Source: Deltaproteobacteria bacterium (lineage in GTDB: Bacteria > Myxococcota_A > UBA9042 > DTJE01). Taken from it: DNA of 36,192 nt. The position numbers and the translations under genes were made by a program. The notes under the pieces are model-generated. The model did not search any database, had not been told where the DNA came from, and saw nothing but the letters and a program-made list of their open reading frames with translations. Location: NCBI GenBank assembly GCA_029547805.1, contig JAKPOP010000007.1, forward strand, positions 1 to 36,192. The letters run 5' to 3'. Shown piece after piece: positions 22,735 to 32,700 of this stretch; the first letter of the stretch is position 1; every line of letters starts with the position of its first letter.

Positions 22735-25443
22735 TCAAGGAACCTGGGGGTCCCAGGGGGCCCCGTCCTGGTAGATGGCCCGGTAGCCGTCGCCATCGAC
22801 ATCGACGAAGACCGGATTGGTGATCGTCATCGGAAACTTGCCGCTGACGGGAGTCATCCGGTGTGCCGCCAGCGTGGACCCGGCCACGACGACCAGGTGG
22901 GCGTCGGTCGTCAACACCAGTTCGAACTCCTCGTCCAGGCGCAGCACCTCGCCGGAATCCAGGGGCACGAAGTCCCGGGAGACCTCCCCGTTCACGAACA
23001 GGCGAACGAACTGGAGCCCCATCCAGGGAGGAGCCAGGACCCGGAGATGCACCGGGACGACGCCGCCGGCAGCGGCCACGACGTCCCCCAGGGAACCGCC
23101 ACCGACCTGGAGGTCCACCACCGGCCCCCCGAGGACCTGGGACCGGAAGGCCTTCATGGCCGAAAAGACCTCCTCCTGGGGCAGGGCCTCCGACACGGAT
23201 CCATCGACGAGGACGAGGTTCCGGGGGTTGCCGTAGTTGCCGTCGTAGGTGTGGGAATCGGACCCGCCGATCCCGGCGATGGCATATCCGCGATTGAGCA
23301 GGTTGAACCAGGCCGGGAGGTTCTGCTCCAGCACCGTCTCGACGTCGTCGAACTTGTTGTACACCTCCACGGCATCGACCCGCCGGAGGTCCAGGTCCGG
23401 CAGGGCGTCGGCGGGATCGGAGGCGGCCGTGAGGTGGTAGGTCTCGAAGGTGGCACCTCCCCGGTAGGGGTGGTTCACTGCCAGGAACTCGCACTGGAAG
23501 CCCTCCCGGGCCTGACGATAGACCTCCACGGGGGTCGTGGGGCGGATCGCGTTGCCGTCCTCGTCATAGAGGGTGTAGGCCACCGCGAAGTAGGTGTCGT
23601 ACTCGGGAGGCGCCAGGCAGCCGGCCGCGGTGGTGTGCCCCCAGAGGGGCGAGACCTCGCACCCGGTGTAGGAGACCACCTGGTCCTGCAGCCCCAGGGC
23701 GGCGATCGTCCGGCGGTGGTTTCCGAAGAAGTCGTGGTCCGTGGGGTTCATCACGTCGATGCCGTTCGCAACGGCGTTCCAGACCCGGTCCTCGACGGGG
23801 ACGAAACTGTCGATGCTCCGCTCGCAGTGCTCGTGGGTGTTCACCGACAGGAAGCCCGTGGTGTCCACCGCCGGGGCGATCCGGGCCGTCACCTCGACGA
23901 CCTCGCCGGGACGGACGGTGACGTCCTGGCGATCGGCGGTCCAGGTCAGGCCCCGGGCCACGGTGAGGGTGTAGTCCCCCGGGATCACCGGGACCTCCCG
24001 GTCGCCCCGGTGGATGGCGTCATACTGCACGACGCTGGCATTCCAGTCGGCCCCGTGCCCTGTCTGGAGGGTCGCCGCGGCCGTGATCGGGGCATCCTCG
24101 GGTCCCAGGACCCGCACCCGGAGCCGTCCGGCCGCCGGAAGGTCCAGGGCCAGCGGCGTGTCCACCGGCTCCCCGGGGACCTCGATCCCCGGAAACCAGG
24201 TGTCGGCGGCACCGGGGACCAGGACCCGGACGTCGTAGGTCCCGGAGGACAGCGTGACGACGGCCTTGCCCTCGGAGTCCAGGCGGGCCTCCGTGACGAA
24301 TCCCCCGGACCCAACCCCGGCCTGCCGGACCTGGACGCGGACCTCCCGGTAGTCCGTGAAGGGGTCCTGCCGCCGGAACGCCAGCGGGAATGGGATCCCC
24401 GAGGACTCGCCGCGCCAGGCCAGCATCCGGGACCGGAGGACGTCCACGGAGCCGTCTCCGACCTCCAGCCGGAAGGTCCGGGTCACGGCCTCGCCCTCCT
24501 CGAGGACCGCCGTACCGGTCGTCAGCAGCAGCATGTCCTCCTCGGCCAGCAGCAACGAAAAGGCTCCCGGGGCCTCGGGGACCAGGCCATAGGAGACCGG
24601 CAGGTCGGACCCCGCAAGCCAGCGAATGTCGCTCTTGCCCGACAGGCACTTCTGGTCCGGGCCGCAGCCCATGTGGAAGGGCGCCAGACGCTTGCCCATC
24701 TGGACGACCATGCCCACGTCCGCCGCCAGTTCCCCCGTCGAGGGATTGCGCAGCGTGACCCGAATCTCCAGGGCCGTGTCCTCGGGACCCAGGCGATATT
24801 CCACCGTGCTCTGGGCCCCCGACGAGGCGGTCGGGAGGATGCTGTCGATGAGGGCCATCCCACCATCGGCCCCGTCAAAGCGGACGATGGCCTGGCCACT
24901 GCACGACCCGTCATCGACGACCTGCATTGCGGTGGGACGGAAGAGTCGGCCGAAGCCGATCATCGGGAAGAGTTCCAGGAAGCGGTCCTCGCCCGGGCTT
25001 CCGTCGGGCCGGACGACGTCTGCATCCACCAGGGCCCCTCCGTAGGGGGAGTACAGGCTCCTCCGCTGCCAGTCCCGGACCACGAAGCGGACGTGGGCGT
25101 TCCGGATCACGATGTCCCCCGGGGCGCCCGCGGCCGTGGGCCCCCCGATCAGGTCTTCCGGCGTGGCGACAATCGCCCGGGCCCCTGGGATGCAGGAAGG
25201 GACGTCGGCCTCGCCCGAGAGGTCCGGCATCCCCGGGTCGGGGAATGCCACGTCGCCGTCATCGGGCACCCCTGGGTCCTCGCCGGGGTCCGCCAGGGAG
25301 TCCCCCGGGAGGTCTGGGGCCACGAGGTCCTGGCCCGGCAGGTCCCCCGACGGGAGGTCCGTCGCCGACTCCACGGAACAGCCGATGGCGGTCCCGACCC
25401 ACAGGACCATCCAGAGACTCGCAACTCGCAGGCAGGCGCGCAT
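22735..25443 (-). CDS. Lipoprotein with C-terminal CehA/McbA-type PHP metallohydrolase domain
   Basis: A 902-residue secreted lipoprotein. The lipoprotein signal peptide ends in AIGC (Cys22) and is followed by a Pro/Asp/Gly-rich linker to about residue 75. The middle has beta-rich segments resembling carboxypeptidase-regulatory/Ig-like folds (GTYDVRVLVPG, GDYTLTVARGL). The PHP metal motifs follow in order: THEH in VNTHEHCERS, TDHDFF, GCEVSPLWGHTTA, NHPYRGG, VEVYNKFD and GSDSH. All metal ligands seem present, so hydrolase activity is plausible; McbA/CehA relatives cleave aromatic esters or carbamates, but the substrate here is unknown. The chosen ATG has GGAGG five bases upstream, and a TTGACA promoter lies before it. 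The C-terminus has a DVDGDGY calcium-loop-like motif. It is probably anchored in the outer membrane. Confidence 0.82.
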   Translation of the reverse strand: MRACLRVASLWMVLWVGTAIGCSVESATDLPSGDLPGQDLVAPDLPGDSLADPGEDPGVPDDGDVAFPDPGMPDLSGEADVPSCIPGARAIVATPEDLIGGPTAAGAPGDIVIRNAHVRFVVRDWQRRSLYSPYGGALVDADVVRPDGSPGEDRFLELFPMIGFGRLFRPTAMQVVDDGSCSGQAIVRFDGADGGMALIDSILPTASSGAQSTVEYRLGPEDTALEIRVTLRNPSTGELAADVGMVVQMGKRLAPFHMGCGPDQKCLSGKSDIRWLAGSDLPVSYGLVPEAPGAFSLLLAEEDMLLLTTGTAVLEEGEAVTRTFRLEVGDGSVDVLRSRMLAWRGESSGIPFPLAFRRQDPFTDYREVRVQVRQAGVGSGGFVTEARLDSEGKAVVTLSSGTYDVRVLVPGAADTWFPGIEVPGEPVDTPLALDLPAAGRLRVRVLGPEDAPITAAATLQTGHGADWNASVVQYDAIHRGDREVPVIPGDYTLTVARGLTWTADRQDVTVRPGEVVEVTARIAPAVDTTGFLSVNTHEHCERSIDSFVPVEDRVWNAVANGIDVMNPTDHDFFGNHRRTIAALGLQDQVVSYTGCEVSPLWGHTTAAGCLAPPEYDTYFAVAYTLYDEDGNAIRPTTPVEVYRQAREGFQCEFLAVNHPYRGGATFETYHLTAASDPADALPDLDLRRVDAVEVYNKFDDVETVLEQNLPAWFNLLNRGYAIAGIGGSDSHTYDGNYGNPRNLVLVDGSVSEALPQEEVFSAMKAFRSQVLGGPVVDLQVGGGSLGDVVAAAGGVVPVHLRVLAPPWMGLQFVRLFVNGEVSRDFVPLDSGEVLRLDEEFELVLTTDAHLVVVAGSTLAAHRMTPVSGKFPMTITNPVFVDVDGDGYRAIYQDGAPWDPQVP

Positions 25444-25495
25444 CCGGTCCTCCACGACAGGGGGCGGCCGACCGGGGACGGACGGCCCGAAGGGG

Positions 25496-25524
25496 ATGAG
25501 ACCCTCATTGCGGCCGCCTGTCAA
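25496..25524 (-). promoter_or_regulatory. Predicted promoter of the PHP lipoprotein gene
   Basis: On the minus strand, TTGACA (25524-25519, perfect) is followed by a 17-base spacer and TCTCAT (25501-25496, four of six matches). Transcription would start about 45 bases before the lipoprotein ATG at 25443. It lies in the divergent gap shared with the dehydrogenase gene. Confidence 0.5.
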
Positions 25525-25586
25525 TCCGGTGACATTTCCATGACGCCTGGTTTCTTCATGACCGGTGCGGGTCTCTCCCGTTCCCA

Positions 25587-25618
25587 GGCGGCGGGCGTTG
25601 GCGGAGAATCCCGCCGCC
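25587..25618 (+). repeat. 9-bp inverted repeat in the leader of the dehydrogenase operon
   Basis: GGCGGCGGG (25587-25595) and CCCGCCGCC (25610-25618) are perfect complements around a 14-base loop. The right arm ends 21 bases before the dehydrogenase ATG, just before its GGGAG site. In RNA it could fold next to the ribosome site, or the DNA could be an operator. Function is unknown. Confidence 0.4.
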
Positions 25619-25639
25619 ACGAGGACGGGAGACCGGGTC

Positions 25640-26515
25640 ATGGGCATGCTGCGGGGTCGGGTGGTGGTCATCACCGGGGCCGGGTCGGGACTCGGGCGAT
25701 CCCTCGCCCTGGCCTTCGGGCGGGAGGGCTGCCGGGTCCATGGGCTGGAACTGGACCCGGGACGGGCACAAGACCTGGGACGGGAGGCGGCCCGGACGGG
25801 ACTGGGCGTCATGGGCCACCCGGTGGACTGCACGGACCCGGAGGCCCTCGCGGCGGCGATCCGGGACATCGAGGCCCGGGAGGGCCCGGTGGACGTCCTG
25901 GTGGCCAATGCGGGAACGGTGGTCTCGGGACTGGCCGAGACGCTCCCGGAGGAGGACTGGGAACACATCCTGGACCTGAACTACCGGGCCGTGGTGCGGG
26001 CGATCCGCTGCGTGCTGCCGGCCATGATCCGCCGGGGCCAGGGGCACCTCGTGGTGGTGGCCTCGATGGCCGGTCTGCTGCCCCTGCCGACCGTGGCGCC
26101 CTATTGCGCCACGAAGGCCGCCACGGCCATGCTCGCCGAGACCCTCGCCATCGAGACGGTCGGGACCGGGGTCGGGGTCACGACGGTCTGCACCGGGTCC
26201 CTGCGGACCCGGGTCCTGGAGGACGGGCGCCTGCGACTGCCGGAGGGCATCGCGACGAGGCTCCGGCGAGCGATGGCCTGGGGGTCCGGCTCCCCCGATG
26301 CCCTGGCCCGCCGGGTCGTCCGGGCCGTCCGCTGGAAACGCCCCTACGTCTTCGCTCCCCGGGAACTCTGGCCCCTGTGGGTGATCCGGCGGCTCTCGTT
26401 CCGGCTCTATCTGGCCGTGCTGCGCCTGGTCTTCCGCCGTCCCCTGAAGGCCCTTCGCCAGACCCACCCTGCACCCAAGGAGGAGGTCGATGGAACCCAC
26501 CCCGTCCGGGAGTGA
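25640..26515 (+). CDS. Short-chain dehydrogenase/reductase, possibly lipid-acting
   Basis: A 291-residue classical SDR. The dinucleotide motif TGAGSGLG is at 12-19, the NAG motif at 90-92, and the catalytic Ser142, Tyr155 and Lys159 (YCATK) are all present. After the Rossmann core it has a basic and hydrophobic C-terminal tail (about 250-275; LWPLWVIRRLSFRLYLAVLRLVF), suggesting membrane association. GGGAG lies eight bases before the chosen ATG; ATG 25646 is an alternative. It overlaps the next gene by 26 bases, so they are co-translated. It sits two genes from an alkylglycerone-phosphate synthase. I therefore propose, as inference, an acyl/alkyl-DHAP reductase role like the mammalian SDR DHRS7B/PexRAP. 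A fatty-acyl or sterol substrate is equally possible by sequence. Confidence 0.85.
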   Translation: MGMLRGRVVVITGAGSGLGRSLALAFGREGCRVHGLELDPGRAQDLGREAARTGLGVMGHPVDCTDPEALAAAIRDIEAREGPVDVLVANAGTVVSGLAETLPEEDWEHILDLNYRAVVRAIRCVLPAMIRRGQGHLVVVASMAGLLPLPTVAPYCATKAATAMLAETLAIETVGTGVGVTTVCTGSLRTRVLEDGRLRLPEGIATRLRRAMAWGSGSPDALARRVVRAVRWKRPYVFAPRELWPLWVIRRLSFRLYLAVLRLVFRRPLKALRQTHPAPKEEVDGTHPVRE

Positions 26516-27683
26516 CCTGTTCCAGCCCTGGACGCTGGGCCCCCTGCGCCTGCGGAACCGGATGATCCGGTCGGGGTGTTTCGAGGGGATGTGCCCCGAT
26601 GGACGGCCCTCCGAGGCCCTCCGGGAGCACCACCGGGCAGTGGCCCGAGGCGGCGTGGCCATGACCACGGTGGCCTACTGCGCGGTCCACCCCGATGGCC
26701 GTTCCTACGCCACCGAGATGTGGATGCGGCCCGAGATCGTCCCGGCCCTCCGGGAGATGACCGATGCGATCCACCGGGAGGGGTGCGCCGCCAGCCTTCA
26801 GATCGGTCACTGCGGGGGCTTCTCGGACCCGAGGGTCACCGGGACCCGGGGGCTCGCCCCGAGCCGCTTCTTCGTGACCTATCGGCTGGGCTTCGCCCGG
26901 GAGGCCGGCGCCGAGGACCTGGCGCGCCCGGAGGAGGACTTCGCCACGACCACGCGGCTGGCCCGGGAGGCGGGCTTCGACGCCGTCGAGGTCCATGGCG
27001 GTCATGGCTACCTGCTGAGCCAGTTTCTGTCCCCCTGGAGCAACCGACGCCTGGACGACCTGGGCGGCCCGCTGGCGAACCGGGTCCGCTGGCCCGCCCG
27101 GGTGGTGGCCCGGGTCCGGGAGGCCGCCGGGCCGGCCATGGCCGTGCTGGTCAAGATGAACCTCGACGATGGATTCCCCGGGGGCCAGAGGGCCCAGGAG
27201 GCCCCGGCCATTGCCCGTGCCTTCGCCGAGGCAGGGGCCGACGGGGTCGTCCTGAGCGGCGGCTTCACGAGCCGCACTCCCTTCTACATGCTCCGGGGAG
27301 ACCTCCCGGTCCGGGAGATGGTCCAGAACGAGCCCTCGCCCCTGCGGCGACTGGGCCTCTCGCTGTTCGGCCGCCTGCTGGTGCCGGTCCATCCCTACCA
27401 GGACGCCTTCTTCCTGGAGGGGGGCCTCCCGGTGGTCCAGGAGTCGCCGGTCCCGGTCATCCTGGTGGGAGGCATCCATCGACGGGAGGACATGACCCGT
27501 GGCCGGGCGCTGGGATATGCCGCCTTTGCCCTGGGCCGCCCCACCATCCGGGACCCGGAGTTCCCGTCCCGTCTGGCCCGGGGAGAGGTGGACCATTCGG
27601 ACTGCGACCGCTGCAATCGGTGCGTCGCGGCGATGGACGGCGGGGGGGTCCGCTGTGTCACTCGCGACCTGGAGGGTCGCTGA
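26490..27683 (+). CDS. Old-Yellow-Enzyme-like NADH:flavin oxidoreductase with C-terminal Fe-S cysteines
   Basis: A 397-residue TIM-barrel flavoprotein of the OYE / 2,4-dienoyl-CoA reductase family. The family motif HGGHGYLLSQFLSPWSNRRLDDLGG starts at residue 169. FMN-binding residues in the LVGGIHRREDM region and GRPTIRDPEFPSRL follow. The C-terminus keeps a C-x2-C-x2-C-x10-C set (C372, C375, C378, C389), the pattern that binds a 4Fe-4S cluster in dienoyl-CoA reductases. The NAD(P)H/FAD domain that normally follows is absent, so electrons must come from a separate reductase. The start overlaps the preceding dehydrogenase; AAGGAGG lies only three bases before the ATG, which is rather tight. 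The substrate is unknown and ene-reduction of a lipid is plausible. Confidence 0.85.
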   Translation: MEPTPSGSDLFQPWTLGPLRLRNRMIRSGCFEGMCPDGRPSEALREHHRAVARGGVAMTTVAYCAVHPDGRSYATEMWMRPEIVPALREMTDAIHREGCAASLQIGHCGGFSDPRVTGTRGLAPSRFFVTYRLGFAREAGAEDLARPEEDFATTTRLAREAGFDAVEVHGGHGYLLSQFLSPWSNRRLDDLGGPLANRVRWPARVVARVREAAGPAMAVLVKMNLDDGFPGGQRAQEAPAIARAFAEAGADGVVLSGGFTSRTPFYMLRGDLPVREMVQNEPSPLRRLGLSLFGRLLVPVHPYQDAFFLEGGLPVVQESPVPVILVGGIHRREDMTRGRALGYAAFALGRPTIRDPEFPSRLARGEVDHSDCDRCNRCVAAMDGGGVRCVTRDLEGR

Positions 27684-27788
27684 CCGCGGTCCCGGCCAGA
27701 TTCTCCACCAGGAACCAGCGGTTGATTCCGGCAACGGAACAGCGGCCACGGGACGGCGGCCGGGCTGGTCTTTCCAGGCGGACCGCGG
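27684..27788 (+). ncRNA. Candidate structured leader RNA before alkylglycerone-phosphate synthase
   Basis: The gap between the flavoprotein stop and the synthase gene can fold into nested helices. The outer stem pairs CCGCGGTCC (27684-27692) with GGACCGCGG (27780-27788), nine perfect pairs. An inner stem pairs ACCAGC (27714-27719) with GCTGGT (27764-27769), extended by CC-A-GGA with TCC-A-GG. Inside are two hairpins: TTCCG-GCAA-CGGAA (27726-27739, a GNRA tetraloop) and CGGCC/GGCCG (27743-27747 with 27758-27762). It starts directly after the upstream stop and ends about 45 bases before the synthase ATG. GC-rich DNA pairs easily by chance, so confidence is modest. It matches no riboswitch class I know. 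Confidence 0.4.
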
Positions 27789-27833
27789 CAAGATGCAGGA
27801 CCGGGGAGGACGACCGGACCCAGGGAGGAGACG

Positions 27834-29495
<1,662 letters not shown>

Positions 29496-29517
29496 CGATC
29501 CGATGGCCCCACGGAAG

Positions 29518-29546
29518 GAAAAGCGGTCGATCGTTATCGTCTTTTC
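29518..29546 (+). terminator. Weak stem-loop after alkylglycerone-phosphate synthase
   Basis: GAAAAG (29518-29523) can pair with CTTTTC (29541-29546). An inner CGAT-CGTT-ATCG hairpin adds four pairs, with an asymmetric internal loop between the two stems. It lies 23 bases after the synthase stop and ends in a short T-rich arm. This is a plausible but weak terminator, and it is also the point where the sequence becomes noticeably less GC-rich. Confidence 0.3.
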
Positions 29547-29714
29547 AGGCTCGGCGCCATGAAGCCTTCAACGGCGCCCGTCAGGAGTGAAGACCATGAT
29601 CGCTCGTTAGGGCCTTTCCCCGGAGAAGCCAGCCATCCCTTCAGACACGCACCCTCCGCATGACAGAACCCTTCTGGGGACATGGTCTTGCATCGCGGAT
29701 GACGACTGTCCGAT

Positions 29715-29737
29715 GTCATGCAAGCCTCCTGCATGAC
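29715..29737. repeat. 8-bp perfect inverted repeat at the edge of the helicase gene
   Basis: GTCATGCA (29715-29722) and TGCATGAC (29730-29737) are exact complements around AGCCTCC. The repeat begins 12 bases beyond the helicase stop codon. On the plus strand it is followed after several bases by CTTTTCT, a poor T tract. It may be a terminator for either converging gene or a boundary remnant of the acquired segment. Related GCATGAC words recur nearby (for example 29658-29664). Confidence 0.4.
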
Positions 29738-29748
29738 GGGTGACTTTT

Positions 29749-32700
29749 CTAAGATTCCCCTCCGGTTTGCCTTGCAGTCTCGAACCAGCCAGTGTCCGCC
29801 GAGACCCTGTCCGCCCCCTCCCGTCCCAGCAGGATCCTCGCGAGCCGGCGGAAATGCCGCGCCATCGCGTTGCGGTCGCTCAGATGGCCATATGGAATTT
29901 CCAGCACCTCGTAGCCGCGATTGCGGAGTTCTTCACGAATCTCGCGGTCGCGTCTCTGGGTAGCCGGATTGCCGTGGATGTGTCGGCTCATGCCGTCGAG
30001 GTAGATGCAGATACCATCCAACCGTCCGGTCGGGTCTTCATAGAAGAAGTCCGGTTTCGTAGTGCCCAGGGAGAGCCCAAGGTCAATGGGACGCTGCCCG
30101 ATGGGCGATGGGAACCCGGCACTCACGAGCAGCGCCCTCAGGGTCGCCTCGGCGTCGTTCACCGGTGGTTCACCGCGGTCCGTCTCAGGCAATCGCGGCG
30201 TGACAGGGTGCGCAAAGACCAGGGTGTCGCCCCATGTCCGGAGGCGGTCGGAAGCCGTGCTGCGGTTGAGGTGCTGGTGGTAGGCAGCGTTTCTGAAGGT
30301 GAAAAGGCAGTCAATGCACGCCGTCGCGCAGCCGCACTTCTCCACCACCTCAAGCGCCGCCTGGACCACCTCGGGCCACCGGCTCGTCATCTGGTCCAGC
30401 AGGCCCGATCCTCCAGGCATCGGGTCATAGAGCAGGACATCCACCACCGCCGACCCCGGTCGCCCGATGGCAAGGACTTGCAGGTCCTCCAAGTCCATTT
30501 CCAGAATCCCAGACGCGCCCTTTCGCAGGGCCTCGGCGACGCTGTAGGCCTCTTCCCGGCTCGCGCATTCCTTGATGCAAAGCGCGTCAACCACGATATC
30601 GGCGAAGAAACCCACGGACTCGACCCGCCGGCCGCACCGCTCCTGGTGATCCCTCGCGAACTGGTTGCGGTCGGCCTCAGAGGCCAGTGCCGAACGGCTC
30701 TGCCCGCAAACGAGGCACATCGGATATCCCATTCGGTTGGCACCCCTGACAAGCTGAGACGGTCCGACGTTCACGAGACGAAGGTGAACCGAAGAACGGA
30801 GGGAAACCTCTTTCGGACCCCAGTGAAAAGACCGGCCTGCCCCATGGCGGGCCTGCTCGTACCCGAACACCGACACGGGCAACTGGAAGCGGTAGTCCTC
30901 GTCGTCGGTGATGTGCGACTGGTGGGGCAGGTCCACGTCGCAGATCGGGATGGCGGGCAGCGCGCTCGCGCCCAACCCCACCTCCGCGACTGCCAGTCCC
31001 GTCCCGACCTCGACGACGGCCTCATTTCCCACATCTACCTGGAAGATCGTGGGTTCCGTCGCCTCCAGGTGGAAGAAGCGCGGGTAGAAACGATGACCGT
31101 TCACATAGATGAGGTTCCCGGGCACAAACTCGCGAAGTGCCAGCGCCTGTGGCCGACGCAGTTCAAAGTCGCGCAGGTCGGTCCCGTAACGGGGGGCCTG
31201 ATGAAACCCTACAACCGCGCCAATATCCAGCCCGTAGCCGGGCAGGAACCCCTCGGCCGCAAGGACCGAGTACGTGTTGGTGTCGTCATACCCTTCGGCC
31301 TCGCGCCGACGCCTGCTCTCGATCCCCTTGAGTTTCTTGACGAGTCGGTCGCACCGCTGCCTCAGTGCATCCTCGTCAGGGTCGAGCGTGCCCTTGGTCT
31401 CGCGTACCTCATCGAGACGGCGCATCTGGTTGAGAGCCCATTGAAGCCGGCGGGCGAGCCGAGCGGTCACATCGCCCAGGCATTCGGCGAAGTGACCCAC
31501 CTGCATGGCAAGACGGTCAGGCGCGACCACTGCCGCGTCATCTGCCGGCCACCCCTGATCGAACACGGCACCGACGTGATCGACTATCGTTTCCTCGTGT
31601 TTCGCCACAACCGCCGCGAGCGGTGCCGTGTCAAATGGCTCCCGCCGGACATGCCCTGCATGGTCAAACAAGTAGTGCCTGACCTGAGGCGGGAAGCAGT
31701 GACTGAGAACCTCACTCAGCCCTTGCCGGTCCTCCTCGGAAAGCGGGCTGCCGGCCCGCGCCAGCCGAAACAGAACGGTGAGGACAGCCGCATGCACGTG
31801 CTTCTGGACCATCAACTCGTTCTTCAGGTTGAACCTCGGGGGCGTGATCACCCCGCCCAGAAGCCTGGCCGGGTCCGCAAAATATGCCCGGTCGTGGCTG
31901 GCTGTCCGTGCGTAGGTCACGTTGACCGCCATCCGGTGGCGGCGGCCCGCGCGCCCCGCCCTCTGCCAGTAGTTGGAAGGCAGCGGCGGCACGTTGCGCA
32001 TCAGCACCGCGTCGAGAGCACCGATGTCCACCCCGAGTTCCAGCGTCGGCGTGCACACGAGCGTGTTCACCAGGTCGTGTTCCCCCTTGAACGCGCGCTC
32101 GAGGACCTCGCGCTGGTCCGGCGGAATCTGCGCGGAATGCTCCCGCGGCCGGAGCATCGTGAACCCCTTGTCGAGGACCATCAGGTCGTAGTCTTCACCG
32201 CTCTCGGGCTCGTCTCGCAACGTACCGCCGCACCGCCATGCCGTACAGACCATGTGAGGCGTCACACGGACATGGGGACGGCGGCAGGTGTCGCATCGAA
32301 AGACCCCCTTGTGGGCCGCAAGCCTTAGCCTGTCGGCATCCACCTGCCGCACCCCGGCGCATCGGGGCAGGGCGCGATTGCGGGCACCCTTCAAGGTGGC
32401 GGGAGCGAGCAGCCCCAGGTCTTCCGTCAGTAGTCGCCAGAGGTCGTTAAAAAACTCGTCGAGGTGTTCCGCCGGAACCCCGAACCGCCGCGCCAACTGC
32501 CTGGCCTGCGTGTCACCTCGGTCCGAGAGCCACTGCTGAACCCGATTCGGGTCGTCGTCCGGGCCGCGTCGCAGTTTGAGACCCTTTGGTACACCAGGCA
32601 TCAGGGGCAGGTAACCCCGCTGGACCTCGTAGTCCCCGTCCTGCCAGAATCGGGAAAAGATGTCGCCCTCGCGGTCCAACAGGATCCCGCCGCGACGTGT

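Noticed and set aside
22861-26565. 1234-codon plus-strand frame opposite the PHP lipoprotein and across the SDR gene
   Set aside because: It covers two well supported genes in other frames and has no ribosome site.
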